DNA from: Bradyrhizobium diazoefficiens
GTDB taxonomy: Bacteria > Pseudomonadota > Alphaproteobacteria > Rhizobiales > Xanthobacteraceae
Direction of reading: 5' to 3'
Assembly (NCBI RefSeq): GCF_016616235.1
Contig: NZ_CP067100.1
Coordinates: forward strand, 6,755,001 to 6,819,000
Length of the DNA stretch: 64,000 bases
This document shows, piece by piece, positions 9,677 to 20,081 of this stretch. How positions within the stretch are numbered: position 1 is the first letter of the stretch; every line of letters begins with the position of its first letter. The position numbers and the translations under genes were made by a program. Below the pieces are notes generated by a model. The model saw only the letters and a program-made list of their open reading frames with translations, was not told where the DNA came from and searched no databases.

Positions 9677-10231
9677 ATGCTTGGAATTGGAAGCAAGTTG
9701 CCGGCGTTCGAACTTACCGGTGTGAAGCCCGGCTTTCACCTGCACGAAGAGAACGGAGAAAGCGCCTTCGAGACGCTGACCGAAAAGAGCTTTCCTGGCA
9801 AATGGAAAATCATCTTCTTTTACCCCAAGGATTTCACCTTTGTCTGTCCGACCGAGATCGCCGAGTTCGCCCGCCTGTCCAAGGAATTTGCCGATCGCGA
9901 TGCGGTCGTGCTGGGCGGCTCGACTGACAACGAGTTCTGCAAGCTTGCCTGGCGGCGCGAGAACAAGGACCTGCACCATCTGCCGATTTGGCAGTTTGCC
10001 GACACCGACGGCGCGCTGGTCGATGGCTTGGGCGGCCGCTCGGCCGAGGGCGTTGCCCATCGCACGACCTTCATCGTCGATCCTGAGAATACCATCCAGC
10101 ATGTCTATGCCACCAATCCCAATGTCGGCCGCAATCCGAGGGACACATTGCGCGTGCTGGATGCGCTGCAGACTGACGAGCTCTGCCCCTGCAACCGCGA
10201 GGTCGGCGGGGAGACGTTGAAAGTCGCTTGA
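9677..10231 (+). CDS. ahpC: Peroxiredoxin (AhpC/TSA family, typical 2-Cys)
   Basis: 184 residues. The peroxidatic centre reads FYPKDFTFVCPTEI (Pxxx(T/S)xxC with the catalytic Cys), and a second, resolving Cys is near the C-terminus in ELCPCN. It reduces hydrogen peroxide and organic peroxides with electrons from a disulfide partner. An ahpD homologue follows immediately but is dead, so the reductant partner must be elsewhere. A perfect sigma-54 promoter precedes the gene, so it is probably made during nitrogen fixation, when leghemoglobin and respiration raise peroxide stress. The Met at 9677 (MLGIGSKLPAF) is the family start; an upstream in-frame start would lengthen it without homology. Confidence 0.92.
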   Translation: MLGIGSKLPAFELTGVKPGFHLHEENGESAFETLTEKSFPGKWKIIFFYPKDFTFVCPTEIAEFARLSKEFADRDAVVLGGSTDNEFCKLAWRRENKDLHHLPIWQFADTDGALVDGLGGRSAEGVAHRTTFIVDPENTIQHVYATNPNVGRNPRDTLRVLDALQTDELCPCNREVGGETLKVA

Positions 10232-10237
10232 GGGGAC

Positions 10238-10774
10238 ATCTCGATCGACCAGCTGCAAAGCCAGATTCCGGATTTCGCCAAGGACGTCAGGCCGACTGGC
10301 GTCGATGATGGCAGACGAAACATTGTCACCGCAGAGCAAATACGGGCTGTTGCTGTCGAGCGCGATCGCGCGCCTACGATCCGATCGTGACGGCCGCAAT
10401 GGAATCGCCCACGCGCGGTAATGACGCCGGCGGTCGAGGCAGCGAAATCCGCAGCATCCGTCATGGCGATGAACAACGTCTACTACCGCTTCGTTCACCT
10501 CCCCTCAAACCCGGAATACAAGACAAATGCCGGCTCGGCTGCGGATGAATTGGCTCGGCAATCCCTGTGTGGACAGAACCGATTTCGAGCTGTGGGCCTG
10601 GCAGTAAGCGCAATCAACGGGTGCGGGGCCTGCAATGCCCATGAGAAGACGCTGCGGCAAGTCGGGGCATCGCTCGGATACAATTCAAACGGCGTGCGCT
10701 TTGCCGCGATCGTGCAGTCAGTTGCGGTTGCGAGCGAGGCGGCACGGCATGGCACCTCGCAACGGGCCGAGTAG
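10238..10774 (+). pseudogene. ahpD: ahpD remnant (alkylhydroperoxidase, broken)
   Basis: Directly after the peroxiredoxin gene, AhpD-like text can be read only by switching frames. SIDQLQSQIPDFAKDVR is in one frame with ATC where the start ATG would be (10238-10240), MADETLSPQSKYGLLLSSAIA is in a second, and AMNNVYYRFVHL, LAVSAINGCGAC and VRFAAIVQSVA are in a third (10421 onward). The CxxC-type redox centre survives as CGAC, but a codon is missing after it. The lost start plus at least two frame changes make this a pseudogene. Confidence 0.8.
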
Positions 10775-10984
10775 TCCCCTCTTTTGACCCTTCGCGCCCT
10801 CTTCTCCGCGCATGGCCGACGTGGAAGCCCATATCCACGAGCTGAGTTAACCGAAAGTGCTCTCCCGGCCAAAATGATTCGAGCGTTCGTTGACTTTCGT
10901 CTGGCGGACGCAAGCTACGGCGATCTAACTCCGCGGCGATATCTTCTCTGCCGGGCGATAGCGCGGCGGCAATCGTAACTGCCC

Positions 10985-11281
10985 TCACCCGAACTTGAAT
11001 AACACCCCGTATCCGCCACGCGGATAGCCCCATTCGATGTCGCCGGTGGGCTCGCCGATGACGCGGCAGGTGCCGCACTCCATGCAGCCGTCGACGGTGA
11101 CCTCAACCTGCTCCTTGTCATTAAGGTCATAGCAGCGCGCGGGGCAGGCTTTCAAAAGCGCAAGGAGCTGCGGCGAGGGCTTCGTATGCGCACGCACCTT
11201 GATGTGAGGACGTCCGGCGTCCACAAGATAGCGGTTGCAAAACAACTTGTCTTCGACGCGTACTGATCGCTCGACCTTCAT
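10985..11281 (-). CDS. fixX: Ferredoxin-like protein FixX
   Basis: 98 residues, last gene of the fixBCX unit. It has a single [4Fe-4S] site: CPARCY upstream and the cluster MECGTCRV near the C-terminus, as in FixX. FixX passes electrons within the membrane-associated FixABCX complex toward nitrogenase. ATG 11281 is preferred because GAGG lies about eight bases upstream; a GTG at 11311 would add ten residues. It lies 33 bases after the fixC stop. Confidence 0.92.
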   Translation of the reverse strand: MKVERSVRVEDKLFCNRYLVDAGRPHIKVRAHTKPSPQLLALLKACPARCYDLNDKEQVEVTVDGCMECGTCRVIGEPTGDIEWGYPRGGYGVLFKFG

Positions 11282-11314
11282 GGTCAGCCTCGTTGGTTCG
11301 GATTCGTTCACAAG

Positions 11315-12622
11315 CTAGCGCCATGCGCGGGCGAAGCGGAATGCATCGCCGAACAGTCCTATCCAGGACCGCGCATTGACAAAGGATTTCAGCGTTGACT
11401 TCTGTTTCTCAGTCTTTGGCGTACCGTCAACCCGAAGGTAGGTCTGCATCGCCTTGGAGATGAGCTGGGGGTAGGTTAGAAAGAAGTTTTGCGAGTTGGT
11501 ATGCATCAGCCTCGGCATATCCTTATACTTCTTCATGTCCTTCAAGACGAAGGAGCGGTCCAGCATCCTCTTGTAGAGCGCGAGATTTTCCTTGGTCATG
11601 GCAAGCCGGCGCGATTTGGCCTGGAAGATCGCTTCGGCTGCGATCCGGCCGGAGGTCATCGCAAGATTGGATCCCTCGCGATGGATGGCGTTGTTGAGCT
11701 GCGCCGCGTCACCAACAACGACCCAGCCGTCTCCATAGAGCTGCGGGATGGCCTTGTAGCCGCCCTCGGGAATGAGGTGCGCGGCATATTCCTTGACCTC
11801 AGACCCCTCAATCAGGGGGGCGACCGACGGGTGGCGCTTGAAACGGTCTAGCAGCTCGTAGGGTGTCCGTCCGGTGCGCTGGAAGTCTGCGACAAGACAC
11901 CCGATCCCGAGCGAAATGCATTCCTTATTGGCGTAGATGAAGCCCATTCCCGTCATGCCGCCGGAAATGGTGCCCGCAGCTTCAATGACAACGCCTTCGT
12001 CGCCGTTCAGATTGAAACGCGCTTCGATGGTCTCGCGCGGCAAAAAGTGCATTTCCTTCACCGCAAGGGCCACCTTGTTAGGCTTGGGGCGCTCCCGCAG
12101 GCGCGCGCGCGTGCCGAGTAGGCCGCTGACGCCTTCGGCCAGGACCACGACATCTGCGTGGATCTCGCCATCCTGGCGATCTGTACGAACACCGATGACC
12201 CTGCCATAGGCATCCTGCGCAAGATCGGTGACGGTGGTCTCGCACAGCACGGTCGCGCCTGCCTCGCGTACTTTTGAGGAGAACCATCGGTCGAACTGGG
12301 CTCGGATAATCGTGTACCGGTTGGCCCGCTCCTCATTGAAATCCTCCGAGCGGTAATGCAGCCCGACATGGGAGCGATTATCCATGATCCAGAACCGTTG
12401 TTCGACCAGATGTCGCTCAAGCGGTGCGTCCTCCCGGAACTCCGGGATGAGCTTTTCCAGCATGTCGGCATAGAGTATTGCGCCTTGGACGTTCTTCGAT
12501 CCGGCATATTCGCCGCGCTCGAGCTGCAGCACCTTCATGCCCTTCTTGGCCATAGTCAGTGCCGCCGCGTTGCCCGCCATGCCGGCGCCGACAACGATTG
12601 CATCGAACCTTTCCTCGATCAT
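11315..12622 (-). CDS. fixC: FixC, flavoprotein-quinone oxidoreductase
   Basis: 435 residues, the normal FixC length. The N-terminus has the FAD-binding dinucleotide fold [15 protein letters not shown], and a second FAD-contact block reads [12 protein letters not shown]. FixC is related to ETF-ubiquinone oxidoreductase and takes electrons from the FixAB flavoprotein in the FixABCX complex. It follows fixB by 12 bases and precedes fixX, so the unit is translated together. It appears intact although fixA upstream is not. Confidence 0.95.
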   Translation of the reverse strand: MIEERFDAIVVGAGMAGNAAALTMAKKGMKVLQLERGEYAGSKNVQGAILYADMLEKLIPEFREDAPLERHLVEQRFWIMDNRSHVGLHYRSEDFNEERANRYTIIRAQFDRWFSSKVREAGATVLCETTVTDLAQDAYGRVIGVRTDRQDGEIHADVVVLAEGVSGLLGTRARLRERPKPNKVALAVKEMHFLPRETIEARFNLNGDEGVVIEAAGTISGGMTGMGFIYANKECISLGIGCLVADFQRTGRTPYELLDRFKRHPSVAPLIEGSEVKEYAAHLIPEGGYKAIPQLYGDGWVVVGDAAQLNNAIHREGSNLAMTSGRIAAEAIFQAKSRRLAMTKENLALYKRMLDRSFVLKDMKKYKDMPRLMHTNSQNFFLTYPQLISKAMQTYLRVDGTPKTEKQKSTLKSFVNARSWIGLFGDAFRFARAWR

Positions 12623-12634
12623 GACTAACCTCCT

Positions 12635-13744
12635 TTAGCTCGCAATCCGGTCGCGCGAATGTGGCGAGAGCCGCGCTCGAAACGCGTCCGTGAGCGCCGG
12701 CAACAAATGCATAGCGTCGCTGACGATGGCGATGTGGGCGAACTCAAAGATCGGTGCGTTCTTGTCGGTATTGATGGCGACGATCAGATCCGCGCCCTCG
12801 ACACCGACCCGATGCTGGATTGCGCCCGAAACGCCAGCGGCAATATAGAGCTTTGGCCGGATCGTCTTTCCCGTCTGCCCGATCTGCCGGTCGGAGGTGA
12901 CCCATCCCTTTTGCACGAGCGGACGGGAACAGCCATATTCGGCGCCAAGCACGCCGGCGAGCTGGCGCACAAGCTGAAAGTTTTCTTGCGAACCGAGCCC
13001 AAGCCCTCCGGCGACTACGACGTCGGCATAGGCGAGATTGGATTTGGCCGAGTCGCGGTCGGGGATGAACGACAGCACTTTGGTCACGATGTCGTCTTCG
13101 ACCAGGCCGAGGGGATGGATGATGATGCGGCCGGGATCGCGCGCGACACGCTCCGGCATCGCCATCACACGGGGGCGGACGGTTGCCATCTGTGGCCGGT
13201 AATTCAGCGTGTAAATTGTGCAGAGCAGCGAGCCGCCAAAGGTCGGACGGGTCGCCGCAAGCGAGCCATCCGTATCGACGTCGAGTTCGGTGCAGTCAGC
13301 GGTAAGACCGGTCAACAATGTGGTGGCGACCGAGCCCGCAAGATCGCGACCGAGCGTTGTTGCCCCTAACAGCAGGATCTCGGGCTTGTAGATCTCAACG
13401 AGATCGGACAGCGCTTTGGTGTAGGACTCGTTGCGATAATCTGAGAGCACATTGTCGGCGACGAGATAAGTCAAATCGGCGCCATAACAGAAGGCTTCCA
13501 GCGCGGCGTTGCGTGTGGTCTCGCCCTCAGGGCCAACAACAACAGCCGCGAGCTTAACCTTGAGCCTGTCAGCAAGCTTGCGGCCCGCCCCCATAAGCTC
13601 CCAGGAGACGGGATGGACCTGCCCGCGCTCCTGCTCGACGAACACCCATACATGTTTGTAGGCTTTGAACCGGTCCGGCAACTGCTTCTTGGTTGCTGCG
13701 CGGCCCGCTGCGGCTGATGTGGGACCCTTGATGACGTTGCTCAT
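12635..13744 (-). CDS. fixB: FixB, electron transfer flavoprotein alpha subunit
   Basis: 369 residues from ATG 13744, which has GGAAGGAG upstream; a longer frame upstream reads into fixA debris and is rejected. The C-terminal FAD domain of ETF alpha is clear: [15 protein letters not shown], then [25 protein letters not shown] and [15 protein letters not shown]. FixB pairs with FixA to form the bifurcating flavoprotein that feeds nitrogenase. Its partner gene directly upstream is a ruin, so FixB may be orphaned unless another fixA exists. Confidence 0.93.
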   Translation of the reverse strand: MSNVIKGPTSAAAGRAATKKQLPDRFKAYKHVWVFVEQERGQVHPVSWELMGAGRKLADRLKVKLAAVVVGPEGETTRNAALEAFCYGADLTYLVADNVLSDYRNESYTKALSDLVEIYKPEILLLGATTLGRDLAGSVATTLLTGLTADCTELDVDTDGSLAATRPTFGGSLLCTIYTLNYRPQMATVRPRVMAMPERVARDPGRIIIHPLGLVEDDIVTKVLSFIPDRDSAKSNLAYADVVVAGGLGLGSQENFQLVRQLAGVLGAEYGCSRPLVQKGWVTSDRQIGQTGKTIRPKLYIAAGVSGAIQHRVGVEGADLIVAINTDKNAPIFEFAHIAIVSDAMHLLPALTDAFRARLSPHSRDRIAS

Positions 13745-13974
13745 TGCTTTGCATTCTCCTTCCGATCCACACGCCTGCGCGATACGACCGGGTTCTGGCT
13801 TGGACTGTCGGTTGAACCTGGCCCTGATGAGCGCGTTCGCCGGCTGCTCGCGGCTCACCCCCGAAGTCTTTTTCGCGGAGGACGGGACCATTGAGGCTCG
13901 GCGGCAGAGGCGGCAGGAGGTGAGATCGAGGCCAACGATTGCGGCGAACTGGTAGAGCTGCCACAAACAGGGCT

Positions 13975-14382
13975 ATGTTGCGCCCCCCGGGCCGACCTCG
14001 ACCATGTCGCCATTGATGGCCGACTTGCCAATGAAGACGACAGCGGTCCCACCAGATAGCTCCCTGATCTTCGAGATCGCGGTCGTGCGTGCGTACGTCG
14101 TGGGTAGCGTCGAGTCATCAACAGAGGGGCACTTGGTAAACAGCACCTCAGCTTCGCCACCCAAGGTGCGCACCTTCCGCAGTCAGGGCTCGAATGAATA
14201 CGGTCCCATAACGTGCGCGGTGATCTCTCGGGCCGGCTAGTCACTGAACTGGGGGTGGCCTCTGAGACTACAGCTTCGCCACGGTTGGTCGGCACACCCC
14301 GCTGCACAATCGTGTTTGACAGGAACCGCGCGCGGATTTGCGCTGGCGCGGGGACCTGTTTGATGCAGATGACGCTATGCAT
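13975..14382 (-). pseudogene. fixA: fixA remnant (electron transfer flavoprotein beta subunit, broken)
   Basis: A genuine FixA start is readable from ATG 14382 as MHSVICIKQVP, followed by NTIVQRGVPT, then the frame breaks. A different frame (14174 down to 13973) gives a middle segment resembling FixA with STLPTTYARTTAISKI and AVVFIGKSAINGDMVEVGPG, ending at TAG. The block between (the FixA ALEEALKLRD region) is largely missing and the C-terminal third is not recognisable. A sigma-54-like element and a NifA-like site remain upstream. The protein should be non-functional. The rest of fixBCX is intact. Confidence 0.85.
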
Positions 14383-14436
14383 GCGCTTCTCCGGGACAAG
14401 GTCGATTTGTTGTCGGGGCGGACTTATGTGCAGAGC

Positions 14437-14452
14437 AGCAAGTGTCATACCA
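14437..14452 (-). promoter_or_regulatory. Sigma-54-like promoter of fixA-fixBCX
   Basis: TGGTATGACACTTGCT on the minus strand keeps the invariant GG (-24) and GC (-12) with 10-base spacing and differs from consensus at two -24 positions. It lies 55 bases before the fixA ATG. It could still drive fixBCX. Confidence 0.65.
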
Positions 14453-14546
14453 ACTGAGAACACCGCGAGTTCATGCACCAAAGGAAATGAATCGCGCGCA
14501 TTTGCCGAAGTGGGTTCCTGGCATCGGGGACAAAGGCCTCGACATA

Positions 14547-14562
14547 CGTCGGAAATGCGACA
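14547..14562 (-). promoter_or_regulatory. Near-consensus NifA site upstream of fixA
   Basis: The plus-strand text CGTCGGAAATGCGACA differs by one base from the exact NifA site found upstream of nifB (TGTCGGAAATGCGACA). It lies 95 bases from the fixA -24 element, the same layout as at nifB. The TGT half is CGT here. Confidence 0.5.
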
Positions 14563-14666
14563 GGGCCATCTCCCCGCGTCGCTCCACAGGCTCGACCGAA
14601 CGAAGGGGCGCACGCGGATGCGCTCCGCAGCTATTTACTCTGAGGCAGACGGCATTTAACGCAAGG

Positions 14667-15008
14667 CTATTTCAACGTATTGAGCGGCACGAAGGCGGGC
14701 GGCCTCTTGGGCTCTGCGATCGCATCCTTCAGGAACTTGAAGACCCGTTGGTCGATCGGCGAAGACGCCACGAAATCGGCATAGGCCTGCTCCAGCATGG
14801 CCTTGCAGCGCGCAGCGATCTCCGCTTCCGCGGAACCGGCGAATTGCTCCTTGGCGAGATGTTGCCCCATGCGCTTTAGGATGTGCAGACGCGCGACATT
14901 GACGATCTTGGGATCGTAGTCGACGCCAAGCAGCGCAAAGATCTCCTCAGCCGAGGAGGCATGGTTGAGCCGGTCGAGGATGCCGGCCCTCTGGGGTATA
15001 TTGCTCAT
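14667..15008 (-). CDS. nifW: Nitrogenase-stabilizing protein NifW
   Basis: 113 residues, the usual NifW size. Family text is seen in LNHASSAEEIFALLGVDYD and in the C-terminal RVFKFLKDA. NifW is associated with protection or stabilisation of the MoFe protein. It lies about 200 bases downstream of nifV and 285 bases upstream of the fixA remnant, all on the minus strand. No separate sigma-54 element was found between nifV and nifW. Confidence 0.93.
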   Translation of the reverse strand: MSNIPQRAGILDRLNHASSAEEIFALLGVDYDPKIVNVARLHILKRMGQHLAKEQFAGSAEAEIAARCKAMLEQAYADFVASSPIDQRVFKFLKDAIAEPKRPPAFVPLNTLK

Positions 15009-15206
15009 CGAGACTTCCCTGGATTGGGCCGCCCGCCTCGCTCGAGGTCCGGCAGCGCCTAGTTAGTTCACGGAAACGACCATTTCACGTGGGCCCTGGA
15101 GGAGACGGCCAAGCAGCCCATGTCCTCGGGCTTCGACGCGATCTGCGCGAGCTTCGCCCGCGTTCCGATTGATCGATGGCTGGCCAAGTGAAACTCGAGA
15201 GCTCAC

Positions 15207-16445
15207 TCACGCGCGATCGGAAGAGCATTCGCAAACATCGCGCCAGATCGCCGCCACCGTCTCGCATGCGACCAGCCGCTTGTGCTCGATGGCGTATTTT
15301 CGGACTCGGGACAAAATATGTCTGGTCTGTTCGGTGGTGGCGGCGAGCTGCAATTCGCAAAGCAGCGTGGTGATGGCCGAGAGCCCGGAATGCTTGCCGA
15401 TCACGATCCGATTGGAGCGACCGAGCAAATGCGGATCGAGCGACTGATAGGTGCGTTCGTCTTTCAACAGCCCGTCGACATGAATGCCGGATTCGTGCGT
15501 GAACACATGCTCCCCGACAATCGGCTTGTTCAGCGGAATCGCACGTGCTGCCGCGGCAGCGACCAACGCGGCGACGTCAAAGAGCTCCGGCAGCACGATG
15601 CCGGTATCGCGGCCGTAGAGCTGCCTGAGTGCGACGGCAACTTCCTCGAGCGGCGCATTGCCGGCCCGTTCGCCGAGCCCGATGACAGTGACCGAAGCGT
15701 GGCTCGCGCCGCCCCTGATGGCCGCGAGCGTGTTGGCAGTCGCGAGCCCGAGATCGTCATGGCCATGAAATTCGAGCTCGAGATCAGTGGTCGCGCGCAG
15801 GCGCGCGATCAGCGCATAGGCGGAATCGGGATCGAGGACACTGAGCGTATCGGCGATCCGAAACCGCCGCGCGCCCGCGGCTTTCGCAGCCGCGACGAGA
15901 CTTATGAGAAAATCGACATCGGCGCGGGAGGAGTCCTCGCCTCCGACGGCGACATCAAGCCCTCGCTCGCGGGCGTAACCAACCACCCGCTTCACCCGCT
16001 GCAAGGCCTGTTCGCGGCTTCCGCCAAGCTTGGCCGCGATCTGAACGTCCGAAGCCGGAATCGAAACATTGACCATCGATACCTTGGCCTCGATCGCGGC
16101 GTCGACATCGGCCCCACACATGCGGCACCAAGCAATAGGGATGAGCGGCAGCCCATCCTCGACAATGGCGCGGATGGCCGCGATCTCGTCATTGCCCATC
16201 GCGGGGGTTCCGGCTTCGATCTCCGTGAGGCCTGCGCGGGCTAGCGCGCGTGCGATGGCGACCTTTTCCGCTGTGGTGAACGCAACGCCAGGCGCCTGCT
16301 CTCCGTCGCGCAGCGTCGTGTCATTGAGCACGGGCCGCTGGTTCCATAGCGAATCGGAGCATGACGGTTTGGCAGCGATGGCTTTGGCGTCAATCAACGA
16401 AGCCTCCCAATTGGGCTTGGTAAGGACTGCTTTGGCAAACCGCAT
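15207..16445 (-). CDS. nifV: Homocitrate synthase NifV
   Basis: 412 residues, a DRE-TIM barrel enzyme condensing acetyl-CoA with 2-oxoglutarate to homocitrate, the organic ligand of FeMo-cofactor. The signature [17 protein letters not shown] is at about 40-56, the metal-binding GHDD is mid-protein ([17 protein letters not shown]), and a second block [15 protein letters not shown] follows. The N-terminus before LNDTTLRD is some 40 residues, longer than in many NifV. The gene lies between nifQ and nifW on the same strand. Rhizobia that fix only in symbiosis often lack nifV, so its presence suggests this strain can supply its own homocitrate. Confidence 0.95.
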   Translation of the reverse strand: MRFAKAVLTKPNWEASLIDAKAIAAKPSCSDSLWNQRPVLNDTTLRDGEQAPGVAFTTAEKVAIARALARAGLTEIEAGTPAMGNDEIAAIRAIVEDGLPLIPIAWCRMCGADVDAAIEAKVSMVNVSIPASDVQIAAKLGGSREQALQRVKRVVGYARERGLDVAVGGEDSSRADVDFLISLVAAAKAAGARRFRIADTLSVLDPDSAYALIARLRATTDLELEFHGHDDLGLATANTLAAIRGGASHASVTVIGLGERAGNAPLEEVAVALRQLYGRDTGIVLPELFDVAALVAAAAARAIPLNKPIVGEHVFTHESGIHVDGLLKDERTYQSLDPHLLGRSNRIVIGKHSGLSAITTLLCELQLAATTEQTRHILSRVRKYAIEHKRLVACETVAAIWRDVCECSSDRA

Positions 16446-17078
16446 GCCACGCCCGCAGGATCCCAGCCTATTGAAGATTCGCGAGCTCTCGCCCGCGACG
16501 GGATACGCCAGGACGACAGTGTCGCAAAACCGACGCGCCAGTTGAGCTCTCAGTATTCTGCGTCCTGGATCAGCTCGGGTTGCGGCGCGGATCGACTGTC
16601 ATACCGACGCGTCAGAGTTCATCGGTTCGCAACCTGGCACATCGCATCAGGAGATTTGCTTTTGTCGATGAGCAGGACGCCGCTGCCGTACACAACATTA
16701 CAGATGCGGTGGGGTATCGGCGTCGAACACCATCGTGGGGCATCAGGCATCATCCAGCCGCAACAGGACCGCCTGCGCGATTGATCCGCAATCTGATGGA
16801 CGTTGGCCCTCCTGGCACCGGCTGAATTGAGCAATCTCGCCCGAACACAAGCCGGAGCGACCTCGCTTGTCCGCGGCGGGTAAACCACAGTTCGCTTCAG
16901 ACCACATGGCTTGGGGCTTGGGCGCAAGCTGGCCTTAGCGCAGAAGAGCGTTCCGCTAGTTCGCGCCGTCATCCGCTGCAGCAGATTTGGCCGCATCACC
17001 TGCGCGTCCTCGACCGGCTGCGCGTCGTCGGCCGACAGTTGCGCCAAAGAACCATCTATCGGGCGGCGGGAATACGGG
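16446..17078. other. Intergenic stretch between nifQ and nifV
   Basis: No gene is supported here. I searched the minus-strand sense for a -24/-12 element driving nifV and found only misspaced candidates. nifV may depend on read-through from nifH-nifQ. Confidence 0.45.
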
Positions 17079-17786
17079 TCAGCTGCCGCCCGCGACCGGA
17101 GCAGCCGGCACCAACCGACCATCACGCCGGCGCTCGGCCATGCGGCTCTCACCGCTTTCATCGCCAAAGCAGAAGTTGAAATCCTTGCACTCTGTGCACA
17201 CTGGGGTCGTGCACAAGATGAGGCCCTCGTCCTCGCAGAGCGTGCGATAAAAGAACCGCTTCCAGCGCATGTTGTTGACGTTGCGCCTGGCGAGCGGCCC
17301 GAAATGGCGGTTGAGGACACGGGACAGTTCACCACGATCGCGCAATCCGAGGTCTGCCCACAGATGATTCGGCTCCATGACGCGGCGCGCGATCATCGCG
17401 GCCAGCCAACGGCCGGTGTCCCCTTCCGTCGATCGTTGCGCGAGCAAGAGATCACGCACCATTGTGACCTCGTCGTTGTCATCGCGCTTGGAACCCAGCA
17501 GCAAGTCATCGCCTTTGATCCGAACCGACGGAAAATTTTTCTTGAGCAACGCCGCCAGCTCACCGCTGGACAGGCCGACCTTCTCGAAGAGACGACCACC
17601 TTCCATCACACCGGCCGCGAGAATGCACGCCAGCACGTGGCGGTCGAAACTAAAGTCATTGCTTGTGTCGGCATCTGCAGGGTGCATCCCGGTCAGGAAA
17701 TGGTAGCTGGCAATTGCTCCACCTCCTTGGCCGCTCCCATCATTCCTCTCGACAACCATGACAGGATAGAACTGCTCTTCGAACAT
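17079..17786 (-). CDS. nifQ: Molybdenum-processing protein NifQ
   Basis: 235 residues. The C-terminal cysteine pattern C-x4-C-x2-C-x5-C is present (CTTPVCTECKDFNFC), the site that holds a Mo-Fe-S cluster in NifQ. NifQ supplies molybdenum to the NifEN/NifH cofactor assembly step. It lies 130 bases downstream of nifH with a strong hairpin between them, so it is probably read from the nifH promoter at reduced level. NifQ matters most when molybdate is scarce, which is relevant here because the mod locus is decayed. Confidence 0.93.
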   Translation of the reverse strand: MFEEQFYPVMVVERNDGSGQGGGAIASYHFLTGMHPADADTSNDFSFDRHVLACILAAGVMEGGRLFEKVGLSSGELAALLKKNFPSVRIKGDDLLLGSKRDDNDEVTMVRDLLLAQRSTEGDTGRWLAAMIARRVMEPNHLWADLGLRDRGELSRVLNRHFGPLARRNVNNMRWKRFFYRTLCEDEGLILCTTPVCTECKDFNFCFGDESGESRMAERRRDGRLVPAAPVAGGS

Positions 17787-17864
17787 GGGCGTTCGCTACT
17801 CTTTCCACATTGGTCAAGGATGTATCACCGCGTCGACACTCGGGAGACACCCCTTCCGTCGACT

Positions 17865-17898
17865 GCCGGCCCTCCTTCTTGGTGTTGGGAGGGCCGGC
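17865..17898 (-). terminator. Strong hairpin between nifH and nifQ
   Basis: An 11-bp perfect stem (GCCGGCCCTCC / GGAGGGCCGGC) with a 12-base loop lies just after the nifH stop. No U-run follows in the direction of transcription, so it is more likely an attenuator or an mRNA-stabilising 3' structure for nifH than a full terminator. Confidence 0.6.
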
Positions 17899-17916
17899 CT
17901 GCCGCGTTGTGACCCT

Positions 17917-18933
<1,017 letters not shown>

Positions 18934-18965
18934 TCAGCCCTTACTCAGTGTTGCTGCATCGCAGT

Positions 18966-18981
18966 AGCAACTGCCGTGCCA
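18966..18981 (-). promoter_or_regulatory. Sigma-54 promoter of nifH
   Basis: TGGCACGGCAGTTGCT on the minus strand is a perfect -24/-12 element. Predicted transcription start is near 18955, giving a leader of roughly 150 bases before the nifH ATG. Confidence 0.92.
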
Positions 18982-19048
18982 GCGCTGGGCTTCCTGTTTA
19001 AGCGTCTGATGATGCACTGCAAACTTCGCGATCGCTCACCGCGCTGGA

Positions 19049-19064
19049 TGTTTCGAACCTGACA
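19049..19064 (-). promoter_or_regulatory. NifA upstream activator site 1 of nifH
   Basis: TGTTTCGAACCTGACA, exact TGT-N10-ACA, 68 bases upstream of the nifH -24 element. Confidence 0.88.
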
Positions 19065-19077
19065 GCAGCTGCGCGGC

Positions 19078-19093
19078 TGTGAGCAATCTGACA
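19078..19093 (-). promoter_or_regulatory. NifA upstream activator site 2 of nifH
   Basis: TGTGAGCAATCTGACA, exact TGT-N10-ACA, 29 bases (under three helical turns) beyond site 1. The tandem pair is repeated at nifD. Confidence 0.85.
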
Positions 19094-19473
19094 GCGCTCA
19101 CATTTTCGGAGACATAAGTCTCCTTCCGACCCACTCATCCGCGAAACGCAACCGCCTCAATGGAAGGTCAAATCAAGTGCGGCCGAGCCTCTCGGCACGA
19201 GTTTCAAAAGCGATGTTCCGATCAGCATCGAAACTCGAGCACATAGACCACAAACCGGGGTTCGCGCTTTGATGAAGATGTCGTGACCGGTTGGTCTTAG
19301 CCTCGCGCTGCATCAGGAATTAGGGGCCGAGACATTTCCGGCGCCCGCGCGCAGAGAGCGATTGGCCGGAATTCTATCTCGTGCTGACTGGGCCTTGTTG
19401 GAGGACCCACCGATGCGCGGACGCAGATCGCTCACCGAGAGCCCGATTGTCGGGCGGGTCGCATGCGTTTTAT

Positions 19474-19767
19474 TCACGACAATCGACGGCGAGACCGCGA
19501 TCGAGACGTTGAGGGGGCCCCACACGGCCGCTCGCGGACCGCGTGCCCACGATCCGGTTCCAGCGGCTTCTCGTAGATAGCTGCGCGCATGCCAATGTTG
19601 ATGGACGCGCCAGCCATCGTCTCCATGATGAACTCGAACCCGTACGAAAGCGGCAGCGCCACCGCGCCGTCGGCGGTCTTTTCCGCGTCCGGGAACTCGT
19701 CAGGGCGGTAACGGTGATGCGTTTTGCCCGCACCCAGCGACAGCGCCGTAAACGTCTGCGAAAGCAA
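19474..19767 (-). CDS. Uncharacterised ORF downstream of the DUF6129-like gene
   Basis: A 97-codon frame beginning with TTG just after the preceding small nif-associated gene. The first 60 residues have coding-like composition (for example VALPLSYGFEFIMETMAGAS), then the frame turns Arg/Ser-rich, suggesting that a real gene loses its frame near 19560. I do not recognise the family. It may be a remnant. Confidence 0.3.
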   Translation of the reverse strand: MLSQTFTALSLGAGKTHHRYRPDEFPDAEKTADGAVALPLSYGFEFIMETMAGASINIGMRAAIYEKPLEPDRGHAVRERPCGAPSTSRSRSRRRLS

Positions 19768-19773
19768 CCCCAG

Positions 19774-20043
19774 TTACCCCGAAGGGCCCCTTGCCGCCAG
19801 AACCATGCCGATCGCCAGCAGCGGATCGGCTGTGATCTGGACACAGTGTTCGGACCGGTCGAGCAGGTGCAGGTCATAATGCGGAAAGCTGCGAAAGGGC
19901 GGCTCGGTGACATCAGACGCATCGCATCGCACCAGGGCGAGATGCGGAAAGCGGCGACGCAGCTCGGTAAAGGGGCTCGCACGGCCCTCTGCCGCCGTGA
20001 TCACCTGTTCAATTTCGATCAGCTCGTTTTCGTCCACCGCCAT
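19774..20043 (-). CDS. Small nif-cluster protein (DUF6129-like)
   Basis: 89 residues from ATG 20043, which follows AAGGGTGG. The text FPHLALVRCDASDVTEPPFR and HCVQITADPLLAIGMVLAAR fits a family of small proteins encoded in nif clusters that I recall as DUF6129; the name is from memory. Function unknown. It lies 38 bases after the DUF3024-like gene and both follow nifZ on the same strand. Confidence 0.65.
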   Translation of the reverse strand: MAVDENELIEIEQVITAAEGRASPFTELRRRFPHLALVRCDASDVTEPPFRSFPHYDLHLLDRSEHCVQITADPLLAIGMVLAARGPSG

Positions 20044-20081
20044 GTCCACCCTTATTTTGTTTATGAGCGAAGCCATTCAGT

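Noticed and set aside
16446..16700. Candidate sigma-54 element before nifV (TGGCGC...TTTGC)
   Set aside because: Spacing between GG and GC is 12 rather than 10 bases.
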